A stretch of 64,000 nt of DNA from Onthophagus taurus (taxonomy: Eukaryota; Arthropoda; Insecta; Coleoptera; Scarabaeidae), in assembly GCF_036711975.1 (NCBI RefSeq), contig NC_091967.1:6014001-6078000 (forward strand), written 5' to 3'. Shown here piece after piece: positions 46,505-58,469 of the stretch. The position numbers and the translations under genes were made by a program. Position 1 is the first letter of the stretch, and each line of letters starts with the position of its first letter. The notes under the pieces were generated by a model that saw nothing but the letters and a program-made list of their open reading frames with translations, had not been told where the DNA came from and did no database searches.

Positions 46505-46884
46505 AACTTTCCCCGTTGCTGTATCATTTTCAAAAACTTTCTTCCTTGGCGACTTTTGGTTTTAATGTCTTACGTGTCATAATACTTTTCCTTGTTTGAG
46601 GTGTTATGGGAAATGGGCGAATATCTTCAGATTCCATAAAAGGGTTTTATCTAGGATTACTCCTAGAGATTTGACTTCCTTTGAGAAAGGGAATTTAAAT
46701 AAATTAAGTTTTTGCTACATTTTATCACTTTATAATAAAACTTTTAAAGCTCTTTATACATTATAAAATACTTTTATTCTCCACTTTTCATTTTTATATT
46801 TTTCATTTTAGAACCATTAAAGAAGTACTTTGCATAATAAATCTCGCATCTGCGTCATCTCGGATTTTATCCCCGCGAATTTTT

Positions 46885-48648
46885 ATGACTCTTTTACGAC
46901 CCCCACAACATGCCGCACATGTATATACGGAATATTGATTTATATTTTGCTCAATTTTAAACAAATCCATTTTTTGCAGCAAATTTTAGTGAAAAGTTGC
47001 GATGGTGGTCACGTGTGTCATCCGCCGAAGGAATGTTGTAAACAAGGATGTTGTTATTTGCCGGATTACAACGTTTACAAACCTCCGGTTATTCCAACCG
47101 GAAATATGTTTAATCCCTTATTTTTGGGTCATTGGTATTTTTGGGCGGCGATTACGGCGACTTTAGCGGGAATAGTATGCGCTTGTTCGTTGTGGAAACG
47201 ACACAACAACTCTTCTGGTTGTTGGTTTTTGTGTTGTCGCGATTCCGGGAGGGATGAACGGACGTCTCAACCAGATTCGACTGGATCATGTTATGCTCCG
47301 CCTCAATACAGCAGATGTAGTAGTTTTCATCAAGCTCCTCCACCTTATTCAGAGGTAATTTAAAAAGAATTGAGTTAAGAAGTGATTCTTAAAGATATAA
47401 TTTTTTAGGTTGCTTCAAAACCGGATCTTTATCCTTTGGTGATAAGTTACAATGGTGAGCCAATAATAAAAAATAACGGACAATCAACTGGTTATTTAAT
47501 GGTGCAATATTTTAGAAATTTCATTGTTAGACCAGTTGGTAATATTCAGTTCAGATTTCAAAAATGATTTAAACTTTAATAATGTTGTTTTAGGATCTCT
47601 TTCAGCAACGAGTACAATTGACTCCTTAAGCTCTAGCTTTATATGTAACGCAACAAATGAGGCCAATAGTATAATTCCACCTCCGTATTCTTGTACCGGG
47701 AGTTTAGAAGAGGTGAATTCGATAAATAATCATTCGGTGGTGACGCAAATTCCGGTTTCGACTACATCAAACGATCTTCGGCAACAACAACCAAAAACGA
47801 GTCCAAGTGTGCATTCATACGCAACATCAACAAATTTCGTTTGTACTTCTTCAACTTCAAGTAATAAACCGGAAGTTACGTCATCAAATAAAGGATTAGC
47901 AACGACAATGGGAAATAAGTCTGATAATTTTCAATCGAGCACAATTCAACAGCAGCAAGTTGTAGTCAATAAAAAATTGCATATTAACGGCGGTATTGTT
48001 AAGAATTCGAGCGTTGACTCGGAAAGTCAAGAAGATGATCATAATTTCTCCGATTTACTTAATTTATCCGTTTGTTTGCCAAGTAGTGTTATTCATTTAC
48101 CATCTGGTATGCAATCGAATGCGATTCATGAACAAAATTACAGCGTAACAAATAGCATGACAAGTTCCGATATAAGTAGTTTAGCTAATTTGGGGACGCC
48201 GGATTCGCCACCTCGGGCAACATCTCCAACGGTGGAAATGCGCGAATTATTAGATAAAATTCAACAATTACCGCAACACAAAAGCCCCCCGCTCATACCG
48301 GAAACCCCGTTTCATCAACCTCGGATGAAGTTATATTTTAATCGAACGAAAGCAAAAACTCTTTATATGCCTTTACAAAACGGCACTAATAACGTTTTTC
48401 AGACGAAGATATCCCCAAAAACAAATTGTTCGAGTTCTTGTGGGATCTTTTCAAGAACTTCGTGGCTTTCGCGATCAGCCCCAAACACACCGTGCGGAAA
48501 TTTTGTACCGAGTTTTTCAGTACCAAAAAAACCTGGGAGTCATAAAGGAAGTAAAGTAAAAATTAATAAAGACGGAAGTCCACTTTTAAGAACTAATAAA
48601 GAAGATTCGGATGAGGATAACCAATCGTTAAAGGACGAAAGATTATGA
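46885..48648 (+). CDS. WBP1/VOPP1-like single-pass membrane protein with PPxY motifs
   Basis: Exons 46885-46920 (part of an exon from 46812), 46980-47354, 47409-47454 and 47594-48648 splice in frame to 503 residues if the ATG at 46885 is used. A short Cys-rich lumenal segment (CDGGHVCHPPKECCKQGCCY) precedes one membrane helix, WYFWAAITATLAGIVCACSLW. A long cytosolic tail follows with PPPYSE and PPPYSC motifs (WW-domain ligands, typically NEDD4-family ligases), Ser/Thr-rich low complexity, and a C-terminal SAPNTP / KEDSDEDNQSLKDERL region. The Cys-rich-TM-PPxY order matches WBP1, WBP1L and VOPP1. No signal peptide is visible, so the N-terminus is uncertain. If intron 47455-47593 is kept, a stop follows after NIQFRFQK, giving a much shorter tail. 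Confidence 0.7.
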
Positions 48649-49785
48649 TCATTTAAGGGGGTTGATTTATTATATTATAATAAAAACAATAAAATTTTTT
48701 ATTTATTTAGCTACGTGTAATAATAATAAAATAATATTTTGGGTAAATCTCAAAAAGAAAATGCTAAAAGTGTACTTACGAATCAAAAGAAATTACTGTA
48801 AAAAACGAATTTGAATGCCCCCAATTTAAAATATTAAAAGAAATCAATAAAAATAAATTTGTGTAGATGGAAAAAACTCAGTACAAAACTACGACAGGTT
48901 GAAGTTATACAGCGGAAGTTTAACATGAAAATAAAAGATAAATAATAAAAAAAAACCTTCGGAAGTCCTCGCTATTTTTTGTTGGTAAAATGAACAAAAA
49001 TAAAAAAAAAAAACAGGTTAGTTATAACGTGAAGAAGAAAAAGATGATTGTTACGTGTTTTAACGCTAAATGTAATTTTTTATTAATGATGTCAAAGCGT
49101 TTAATAATGTATTAATAAAAATTATACAAACGTATATTAACAATTTATTTAGAACCTAACCACACTAAAATCCCGATTCAGTATTAAAATTTAAATTTAA
49201 TTATAATCAATTGCGTTCTCTTCGACTAAAATATTTTCAGATTTCTAGCACTTCCGGTTATACCGGAAGGAACACCCTATATACTTTTACATATTAATCA
49301 CAGCATCCAATGCTGTGATTAATGAGATTTTAGTAACATTTTTATGGAACCAGTTCAAGTTGGTGACACTGGGTCATTAATTATTCTAGTTGTCAATGTG
49401 ACAATGTTTGTCGATGGATGTTTAAACACGTTCTTAGCATCAAATACAAGGTCCACAATGATGAGAACATTGAACTCTGAGCAATTTCTCTTGAGATGTA
49501 CATGAACCACTTTTGTCAGGTGAATACATTTTTTGTTTTGACAGTTTCTAATTGTCAATTCAAATTTCTATTTTCTAGTGTTACCAACTGCTACATACCT
49601 ATTTCCCTACATTGTCAAAATTTATTTTTATTTTTGAGAAAAAAAAAGGATAAAAACGCGAATTACAAATAATAGTATAAAAAACACGTTTCAAAAGACA
49701 AAGCACTCATTCATTAAAAAACTCGTAACTGTATAAGAAGTAAGGCGGCATTATCGTTTAGAAAATTCAAATTAAACTAATTTAA
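48649..49785. other. Intergenic region with two perfect small palindromes
   Basis: Follows the WBP1-like stop. CTTCCGGT/ACCGGAAG form an 8-bp inverted repeat at 49251-49269. A 14-bp perfect stem (arm ATTAATCACAGCAT) with a 3-nt loop lies at 49293-49323. Part of the dispersed repeat with TTACCAACTG lies near 49560-49620. No gene was recognised. Confidence 0.6.
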
Positions 49786-49787
49786 GT

Positions 49788-49898
49788 AATAAGTTCATTT
49801 GTATAATTGCAAAGGACCAAAAGGGATTACAGGTGAAGAAATTATAATAAAACCCTCAATTGGAAAAATCTAAATTAAGCGATGCGTCGATGTTTTAA
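49788..49898 (+). pseudogene. Intron-lacking fragment of the neighbouring URB1 gene
   Basis: ATTTGTATAATTGCAAAGG through GGACCAAAAGGGATTACAGG to CAATTGGAAAAATC and AAATTAAGCGATGCGTC matches URB1 at 52350-52400 joined to about 52510-52550, with roughly 85-90% identity by eye. The 104-bp URB1 intron (52401-52504) is absent and replaced by about 16 unrelated bases at the junction. Either a retrocopied mRNA fragment or a duplication whose intron was deleted. It lies just 3' of the SUPT7L stop, in sense orientation to URB1. Confidence 0.8.
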
Positions 49899-49910
49899 AT
49901 ATACAATTAT

Positions 49911-51220
49911 TTATCTATTCCTTTTCTTTTTTGGATACGGTGATAAATTCGAAGAATCCGATTCAGATACAACAACACTTGGCGACGCATTCACTTTAAT
50001 TTCATCTTCCCCTTCCGGAATACTTTGCAAACTATAATTTGAACAAGTTCAAAAAATAATTACAAACATTTATTAAAGAATTTACTTCGTTTCAGCTTCT
50101 AAGCTGTTTAACAATTGAAACCCAGTTTCTAACGATAACAGACCAATTTCACCTTCCAACGTTGGAAAATGCATTTCTGGATTATCAAAATCGCTTGTAT
50201 CTTCTTCTTCTACTTTAACTTTTACCATCCTACAAATTAAGTTTAAAATACTAAATACAGATAATATTTAATATTATTACCTATTTAATTTATCAACAGG
50301 GGATGAAGTCCTTGGTATCAATAATTGGGTGTAATAATTATTGAGCTCTCTACAACGTTTTTGCATCACCTCAATATATTTAATTACTCTGTTTTGGTAG
50401 TAATCATGAAGACCTTTGGTTCCACCAAGTCCTAATTCAGTTAAAACTCTTTCAATTGGATTCTTTAACAAATAATAATAAATTAATACAGAATTAAAAG
50501 GAAATTTTATTACATACAGGAAATCCACATAATCTTCCTTCTTTTTGATCATCGATAGCAACCCTTAAATCTTCTCCTAACTTCAATAAAAACGCTTCTA
50601 AAATTTCAGTTAAGAAATCTAAAACACTTTGATGAGTTGTTTCAAAACCAATATGAGCGGTTAAAACAGCTACACATTTAATTAGAACCTGTTTGGCTCC
50701 GGCATAACTTATTTCAGGGACATCAATCTCTTTCCCTAACGAAAATGCCCTAAAAATAATCTTTAATAAACTTATTACATTTAAAGTTTACAACATACGT
50801 AAATCTTTTTGGTATATAATTTAAACTATTTCGTGAATGTCTTAATATAAGGTTTGGTTTATCTGGAATAGGAGGTATTGCATCTTCCGGTGGAATTAAA
50901 TTTGATTCAATAGCTAATTCGGCAACTCGAATCATCTCCGTCATATCATTAGCATGTTTATGTAAGTTTATTGTGTACATAATTAATGGATCCATGTTTT
51001 GTAGACTATAAATAAAGATATATAAGTAGTTTAAGTCAAAATAAAGCTTTTAAAATTACGTTATTTGTTCCGTTTTATTTAGGTTATGTTGATCTTGATT
51101 TGCATCATATTCAGCTAAACAAAATTTGTTCATCGATCTTTCAACATCGGCCGTTATGTCTGGAACGAAAATATCATCGTTTTCACGTTCAATTTCACCC
51201 CAATGAGTAATTTTATTCAT
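49911..51220 (-). CDS. Supt7l: SUPT7L / STAF65-gamma, SAGA/STAGA complex subunit
   Basis: Six exons on the minus strand, 51220-51060, 51005-50799, 50749-50518, 50462-50281, 50229-50086 and 50031-49911, encode 348 residues. The N-terminal part (MNKITHWGEIERENDDIFVP ... TLQNMDPLIMYTINLHKHA) precedes a histone-fold of the bromodomain-associated (BTP) type. Its landmarks are SYAGAKQVLIKCVAVLTAHI, SVLDFLTEILEAFLLKLGED and LRVAIDD. FPNPIERVLTELGLGG and DYYQNRVIKYIEVM follow, then an acidic stretch and the basic nuclear-type end PKKKRNR. It is the metazoan Spt7-like core subunit of the SAGA acetyltransferase coactivator, pairing its histone fold with TAF10. Divergent from URB1, with 320 bp between start codons. 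Confidence 0.9.
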
Positions 51221-51540
51221 TTTAAAAGTAAATAATAAAAGTGACAGGTTAATTTAAAAAAATAGGTTATGTTTATTACCAAACCAAGATTACCAACTTA
51301 AAAATTTAAAATAAATTATTTTGAAAATAACTGATTTAATTTAAAAAATTATAAAAATGTTGTTAATTTTTTATTACAAATTGAATCTAATTAAAAGTTA
51401 TTACATAAATGAATTACTTAAAATGTTATATTATAATTTATTTTGAGGTTATGTAAATATAGTTGTTTTTTGAGGTTATGTCTTCTAGTCACCACATGTT
51501 TTGTGTTTTCTTTTCTTAAGAAATTAAATCTTAAAGCAAA

Positions 51541-54500
51541 ATGAAGCAAATTCATGAACCTGAAGCGAAAAAACAAAAAGTGTTTTCAATTACTGATTTT
51601 CGACAAAATTTGTATGGCAATTACAAAATATCTTGTAAGTTAATTTTTTTTAATCAAAAACTTTTATTAAACTATATACATTTTTAGATTTGCAACATTT
51701 TTTAAAGTTATGTGCCGAAAATAAGCACAATTATATCTTGGAATATCTTGAAAGTGGTGGAAATTGTTCGGAAATATTACAAATACTTCAAAATGATCCG
51801 AATGCACCTCCAACATTAATTCTCGAGATAATTTCCTATGTTTTATTAGAAATAGTGGCTCGTCACCCTAATTTACATAATTCTGAGCTGAAAACATGCA
51901 ACTTATTATTAAACCAACAAATTACAACAATTAACAAGATGTTGAGTTCAACATCAAAACCATCGGAACGTAAAATTGTGTTAAAACTACTCACTACCAT
52001 CGTTTCTTTTTCTCCAAATCTCGCAAAAGATGTTTTAATTCACGTTAATTTTAACGCTACCAATATAAAATTATTAACAAAAACTCCTCAAGATTCAGAA
52101 AAGGATTCAGTTCGTAAAGCGTTTTTAAATTTTTTGTGCGCATTTCTAGTTGATGGGCGATTTCCAACAATTTCTGCTATTTTGGGAAAATCAGCTTTGT
52201 TAATGAGTGTTATAAACGGATTACGCTTTGATCCAGTTGAGAATGTTTCCGTTTTTTTGAGTGCTTTGAAAAGTTACGTTTTGGAAAATACCTCTGTCAC
52301 GAAAACAACAAAAATGAAAGTGTTTTCAACGCAAGTTATTAGAGATATCGTTAATTTGTATAATTGGAAGGGACCAAAAGGAATTACTGGCGAAGAAAAG
52401 GTAATAATTTTTTTAATTTGATTTTAACCTAAAATAATTACATTACAGTTTCCTGTAATTTCATAACCTTGAAATGTCAAATTTATTTGATTTAAACCTT
52501 TTAGGCAAATCAATTGGAAAAATCGAAATTAAGCGAATGCGTCCACGATTTTTTATTAACATTATGCACAACGAAACACGGCGTTATTTTTAAAGATCCT
52601 GAATTGGGTTTTGGAAAAACTTTTCATAACAATCTCATTTTAACGGTTATCGATAGTCTTGAAAGACCTTGGGATCATTCTTACGCGAGTGAATTGGTTA
52701 TAAAAATATGCGGAGCGTGTCCTGATTTAACAAAGGCCGTGTGGTCGAATTTATCCGATTCATTAAAACCGAGAGATACCGAGAATTGGTTAAAAGCTGT
52801 TCAATTCGTAAAGAAGTTAATTGATGAATTACAACCTCAAAAAGTTTTAAAAGAAGAAATAGCTAAGAATTTTAATGTTCCACAATTAGTTAAAGTCACT
52901 ATAAGTTTAAACGCACCTAATTCAGCGATTAAACCGCTTAAATCTTATTTAAATCAAGATGAGGAGAAAAATGTTGAGGTTATGCGAAATATATTTGAGG
53001 TTATTTTGAGTATGTTGAAAGGAATTGATGGTTATTTGAGTGTTTTAAAGGGTTATTTGGATTTAAAAACTTTTTTGGAGTATAAAAAAGGATTAAATGA
53101 ATACATTCTTGGGGCTTTTCCTACAATTAATATTAATTTAATGGGTTTTGATGAAAACATCGATTTTTCTAACGTTATTTTGAACGTTTTGGTGATTTAT
53201 AAAAAGTTATCTCCCCAATTACTCGTTGATTTAGAAATCGACGAAAAAATTTTTGATCAATCTAACTCTATGGTTGAATCATATAAAATTAAAGTGAAAA
53301 TAATCGATTTGGTCTTAGATAGGTTCGATTTAAATTCGAAATTATTTCCTCGGGTTTTATCGCTTTTATTGAAAGCTTATTATTTTTTGAAAGATAACGA
53401 AACTTATCGTGTTATTTTTCAGTTATTTTTGAAGACGAATCTTTTTGATTTGAGCTCACAATATGAGATTGATGTTTGGATTAATTCGATTTTTAATGCA
53501 AAACGATGTGATGATTATTTGTGTGAATTTATAAATGGTGTTTTAAAGACAACTTCGATTAATTGTGTTGAGTATACAAAGAAATTGGTTGAGATTAATG
53601 ATTTAATTAAAAATGAACCATTTAACGATTTTGACCTAAAACAATTTTTGACAAATATGAACGAGAATAGTTATAAAAATGCGATTTGTCATAATCAGAT
53701 GAGTTTATTAGTTTTTGGTTTAATGGATTGTTTAGAAAATGTGGATAAAAAGAAAAGTGTTAAAGGTTATGTTAATTATTTATTGATTAATTTGTTGCAT
53801 CAGCAAACACAGCCGAAAATGTTTTTGAAATATTTAATGGGGGTTATAAGGAGTGGGAAAATTGATCTTGATGAGGAAATTAAAGATTATTTTATTGGTT
53901 TTGATGAAAATGCTGAGAAAATAATCAGTTTTGACGTTTCCAAAAGAAGTAATTTGGGTTGCCTATCCGATGTCAATAAAATTTTTTTTGATGAAAATGT
54001 TGATTTAAATGACGATTTTTTAGACGAATTAAGCCCGATTTTTTTAAAACGAGATGTTCTGTATATGCTAATCTTTTATGTTAAAAATTTGCATTCGAAA
54101 AAGTTATTAAAAAAGAGACATTTGAGGAAATTGCAACATTTAGCACACAAATCAGAGGAATTCTTGTTGTTGGTTTTAAAAAATGTGTATTTTTTGGAAA
54201 ATTTTTCAATGTTAAAAAGCGATTCACTTAGTTTGTTTATTTTGAAATTAATCGAGCATGGGTTAAAGATGGAAATTAAAGACTTTGAAAGTTTACTTGA
54301 ATCGTATCGAAGTGCTGTTTTAAAGGATATTTTGGTTATAATTAAAACGAAAAATATTGAGGTTGATTTAGAAAATACATTGAGCGTTATTAAATTGTTT
54401 GATTTAAAACGAGAGCAATGCTTTTCAATTTTAACTGAGACCAATTTTGATTTAAACGATTTTGTAACTAATGAAAGAAATTTATCTATAAATTACCATT

Positions 54501-56964
54501 TAATTTGTTTTTCTTTAAACAATTTATGGTTAAAAAGTAAAAATTATGATTCAACCGAGTTTATTTTAACCCAAAAGAACGTTAATTTCTTATTGGAACT
54601 TTACGTTTATTTATTGGAATTTAACTTAGATTTGAGTTTCTTAACAACGTCTTTATTTAATTATTTAAAGCTGTTTCCTCACTTAATCAAAAATGATTCA
54701 GAATTGTTTATAAAATTGATTTTGAAAGATTTAACCAAAGAAAACGTTTCGTTAATTTGTTTATTTTTAGAAAAAAATCCAAAATTAATTGATATTTTAA
54801 TTAATAATTTAGAAAAAATTAATTTAACCAAATCAAGTTTAGCTATTTTGGACGTTTTAGTTAAAAACAAAGTAAAAATTGATGAATTAAAACTTATTTA
54901 TGAAAAATTTGAGGGTATGTTGTTAAAAAATTTGGAGAAGCCCCAAAAAGCCGGAAAATATTTCGAGATTCATCAAGCTTCGGTCGGCGAACTCATAAAA
55001 ATGTTTTTAAAACCCGAAATAGCAACAACTTTTATTTCAAAAGTTAATAAATACGATGTTATCGATCCATTTTTGGGTTATTTATTGAATATTATTTATC
55101 AAATTGCGTTTAAATGTGATGAAAATAACCGTTTTCTTTCAAATTCTCTTTTGACATTCATTAATTTGTTATGTAACGTTTTCAAAAAGGATCAAGATCT
55201 TCTTAAATTAGATGAGAACGTAGCCAATTTTAATAATTTCTTAAATTTTTTGATCCAAAATAAAAAGGTTATTAACACCCAACAAGTTTTAAACAACAAT
55301 TTAAAATCTTTAATTAAATTCTTATTAAAATTTGGTTTATTAAACCGTCCTAAATTACTTAATTTATTAAACAATTTGATTCAACTCGTCGAGTTTCCCA
55401 AAGAAGATTTAAATAATGTTATGGAAATGTTAACCTCGCATTCGGAATTTATGGATTTAATCATTTTGGAGGGAAAAAACACACAAAAATGTGAAACTAA
55501 ACTAGAACTATTAAAAATCCTTTTAAGACTTTTTCAAAAGAACGAAAATTTGATTGAGCCTAATTTTGTTCCATTAATTTTATCGAGTTACGAAGCAACC
55601 AAGTCAGAATCGGATCGAATTTTACTTGAAATATTAAAGATGTAAGTTAATTATTTATTTCCTCATTATTTTGATTTAATATAATTATTTATAGATTTGA
55701 AGAGCACCCACAAAGAAGTAATTTTTACGAATACAAACCATTTTTATGGGGAAAAGCAGCAGCTAATCACTACTCGATTAAATCCAACGTTGAAACATCG
55801 TTATTTCGACAACCAAAAATCTCAACAATCCTAGATTTATTAGAAATTGAAATCGTCCTAAACACAATTAAATACAACGAAACGCCATCAAACAATTTGA
55901 GTCCAAGAAAAACGATTTATGATTTAAACTTTTTCTTGCCATTATTCTCAAATTTATTACTCCCCGAAAATCCGATTCAACTCTATCGATTTACTAAATC
56001 CGGAGCTTTAGCATTAACAATTTTAGGATTATCAAGTCAAGATGCACATCAAAGAGGCTCATCTTGTTATGTTCTCTCATTATTTTACACCCATTTAGAC
56101 GCTAAACGTTCTAAAAAAGATAATTTAATATGGATTCGTTTCGTTGAAGCAATTTGTAAAGGAATTTCCGCATTAACAGACGACTTAAACAGCGATTTCG
56201 AATTAAACAACTTCGTTTCTGTTTTCTTATCACGAATGGCTCTAATTTTAACGAATCCCCAACATGTTATGTACCCACCTCTATCGCAATATTTAACCGC
56301 AAAATCGGTTTTAGACTTTAAATTAATCCCTGAGTTATTAACATTTTTACATTCGCCCGATGTGAATTATAAGGAACATAAAAAGTTTATTTTGCAGGTT
56401 ATTTTCGATGGTTTAAAAACGAAACGAGATTTTAAAGCAGCCTTAAACTCAATTTCTTTTAAATTAATCTTGGAAAGTTTTAATTCTTGCTTGTTCGACC
56501 GCGAATGTAAACTGTATGTGATTAAAATTGTCGAAAAAGCTTGCAAATTAGATGTTGGCACGAAGTTATTGTGCGAAAATTACGGATTATTTTCTTGGAT
56601 TTACAATTATGTAGAAAATTTTGGTAAAGAAAACGATTTCATTTCTATTATTTTAGACATTCTTTCGCATATAATCAGTTTCAAAGAAGATTATAGCCAA
56701 ATAAACGAAATTTTAATTTGTTTTATTAACATCTTAAATTCGTTTAATGAAGAAAATACAATCAAGTTATTAAAAATTTTGTGTTCGCTAAATAAGTTTA
56801 GGTTAAAAGAGAACATGTTACGCCATGTATTTAATGTTTTAAATAATAAGGAATGTTTATATTATTTGAATCATCTACAAACGATTCATTTAGGTGATGA
56901 TCATATCGAAAATGTTGATTTTTATTTGAAATTGTTAACTTCAAAATGGATATTGTCTAAATAA
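51541..56964 (+). CDS. Urb1: URB1 / Npa1 nucleolar pre-ribosomal-associated protein 1
   Basis: Four exons, 51541-51634, 51688-52400, 52505-55641 and 55695-56964, encode 1737 residues, shorter than human URB1 (about 2270). The N-terminus MKQIHEPEAKKQKVFSITDF is followed by the Npa1 N-terminal region (YILEYLESGGNCSEILQILQ, SERKIVLKLLTTIVSFSPNL, VNLYNWKGPKG). KSKLSECVHDFLLTLCTTKH and DPELGFGKTFHNNLILTVI follow, then a very long Leu/Asn/Lys-rich alpha-helical HEAT/ARM-like array. The C-terminal block has FLPLFSNLLLPENPIQLYRF and SGALALTILGLSSQDAHQRG, typical of URB1. It acts early in 60S assembly in the nucleolus. The middle is fast-evolving and AT-biased. A fragment of exons 2-3 is duplicated at 49788-49898. 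Confidence 0.94.
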
Positions 56965-58469
56965 AATATTATTTTTCGAGAATATCTTGGTTTTTTATAT
57001 ATTCAAGACATTTCTGAGAAATAAGTCCATATAATACAACACCTTTTGATACAGTACCAAAAGAAGAAATAGGGAAAACCTTAAAAGCGTGACATACAGT
57101 TATTTCTACAAGTACTGTTATACTGGAGTGAAAATTAAGGTTGGTATTAATATTTAAAAATTAAATTGCTATCTATTGTTGCTAACTTCGGGTTTAACGA
57201 TTTTTATTCTAACTTTCTTATTTTTTGAGACATCTTTGGACTCATTTTAAAGGTTTTTTTAATGAAGATGACAAATATGTCAAAATTGACATTGACGTTT
57301 CAAACCGGAAGTGATTGTGTTTCCATTAATATTAAAGTTACATATGTCGAGATTGAACTCATTTTAAAGGATTTTTAATGAAGTTGACAAATATGTCAAA
57401 ATTAAAAGTTGAAACTTCGAACTTTTTGGTTTTTTGAGATAAATGCGTCAAGTTTGGACTCCCTTTAAAAGTTACTTTATGAAGATTACGAATATAATAA
57501 TAAAATTAAAGTTGACATTGACAAATGAGAGTTTTTTTTTCACGACTAAACCCGACAGTTTCTAGTTTTAGGTCTAGTGTTAGTTTTAATTGTTATTTAA
57601 CCCTAAATTCTTGTACATTTTGATCTAAAAATGTTTTTTTTTGATTTAATGCACTTACCTTGTTTATAATTTCATCTATTTACCCATTTTGAATTAAATA
57701 CAACCTTTAAATCCAATTAATTATGTGTTTTTCATTAAAAAAAACTTAAATTCAACGTCAATTTTGACAAGCAACTGCAATATTTGGATCTTAATCACCA
57801 TGGTAACCGAGTCAAGTTGGATAACCTATAAAATAAAAAAATTTTATTCCGATTTTTTTATCAATTCTAACCTAATTTTTGTTAATTTTAAAACAATTCG
57901 AAATCTTTACGATTATCTCGCATTCATAACAAATTCGTTAATTGTAGTTAATTTAAATCGATTCTAATTAAGAGAAATAAATTAAAAATATCTTTTTTTG
58001 ATTTAATCCACTTACCTTGTTTATAATACCCTAGATAAACCAATTTTGAGTTAAATACAGCCTTTTAAACCATTTAAATAAGACTTTTTCCTTAAAAATA
58101 CTTAAATGTAATTTCAATTTTGACAACCACCTGCAATATTTGTATATTAACCATTTAATCACCATGGTAGCCGAGTCAAGTTGGATAACCTAACAATAAT
58201 AAAATTATAACCGTTAATATTTCGCTGTATATTTTAATATTTTTTAAATTTTATTTTATTTTTTCTTTTTATATTTGTATTTTTGTTTATTGCTTTTTAA
58301 ATGAAATACACTGTATAAATAAAAACATAGAAATGTCAATTCTTCCAATTACGTCACAGCAAGGCCTTTGCGTTCATATATTTAGGCAACCAATTATACT
58401 CTCAAAACACATTGTCAAAAATATAACCTAAAAAACGAATTTATTTAGTAAATATATTAATTATAAAAA
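56965..58469. repeat. URB1-RCL1 intergenic region with tandem duplications
   Basis: A direct duplication of about 190-210 bp lies at about 57640-57830 and 58000-58192, period about 357 bp. Shared landmarks are CACTTACCTTGTTTATAAT, CAATTTTGACAA, CACCATGGTA and CCGAGTCAAGTTGGATAACC. Just before it, CATTTTAAAGG...TTTTTAATGAAG.TGACAAATATGTCAAAATT recurs two or three times (57240-57490). A fragment of the AACTAGAACTAACA repeat lies at 57540-57620. No coding capacity is evident. Confidence 0.7.

Noticed and set aside
49355-49558. Minus-strand 67-codon open frame
   Set aside because: No family; lies next to palindromes and a dispersed-repeat fragment.
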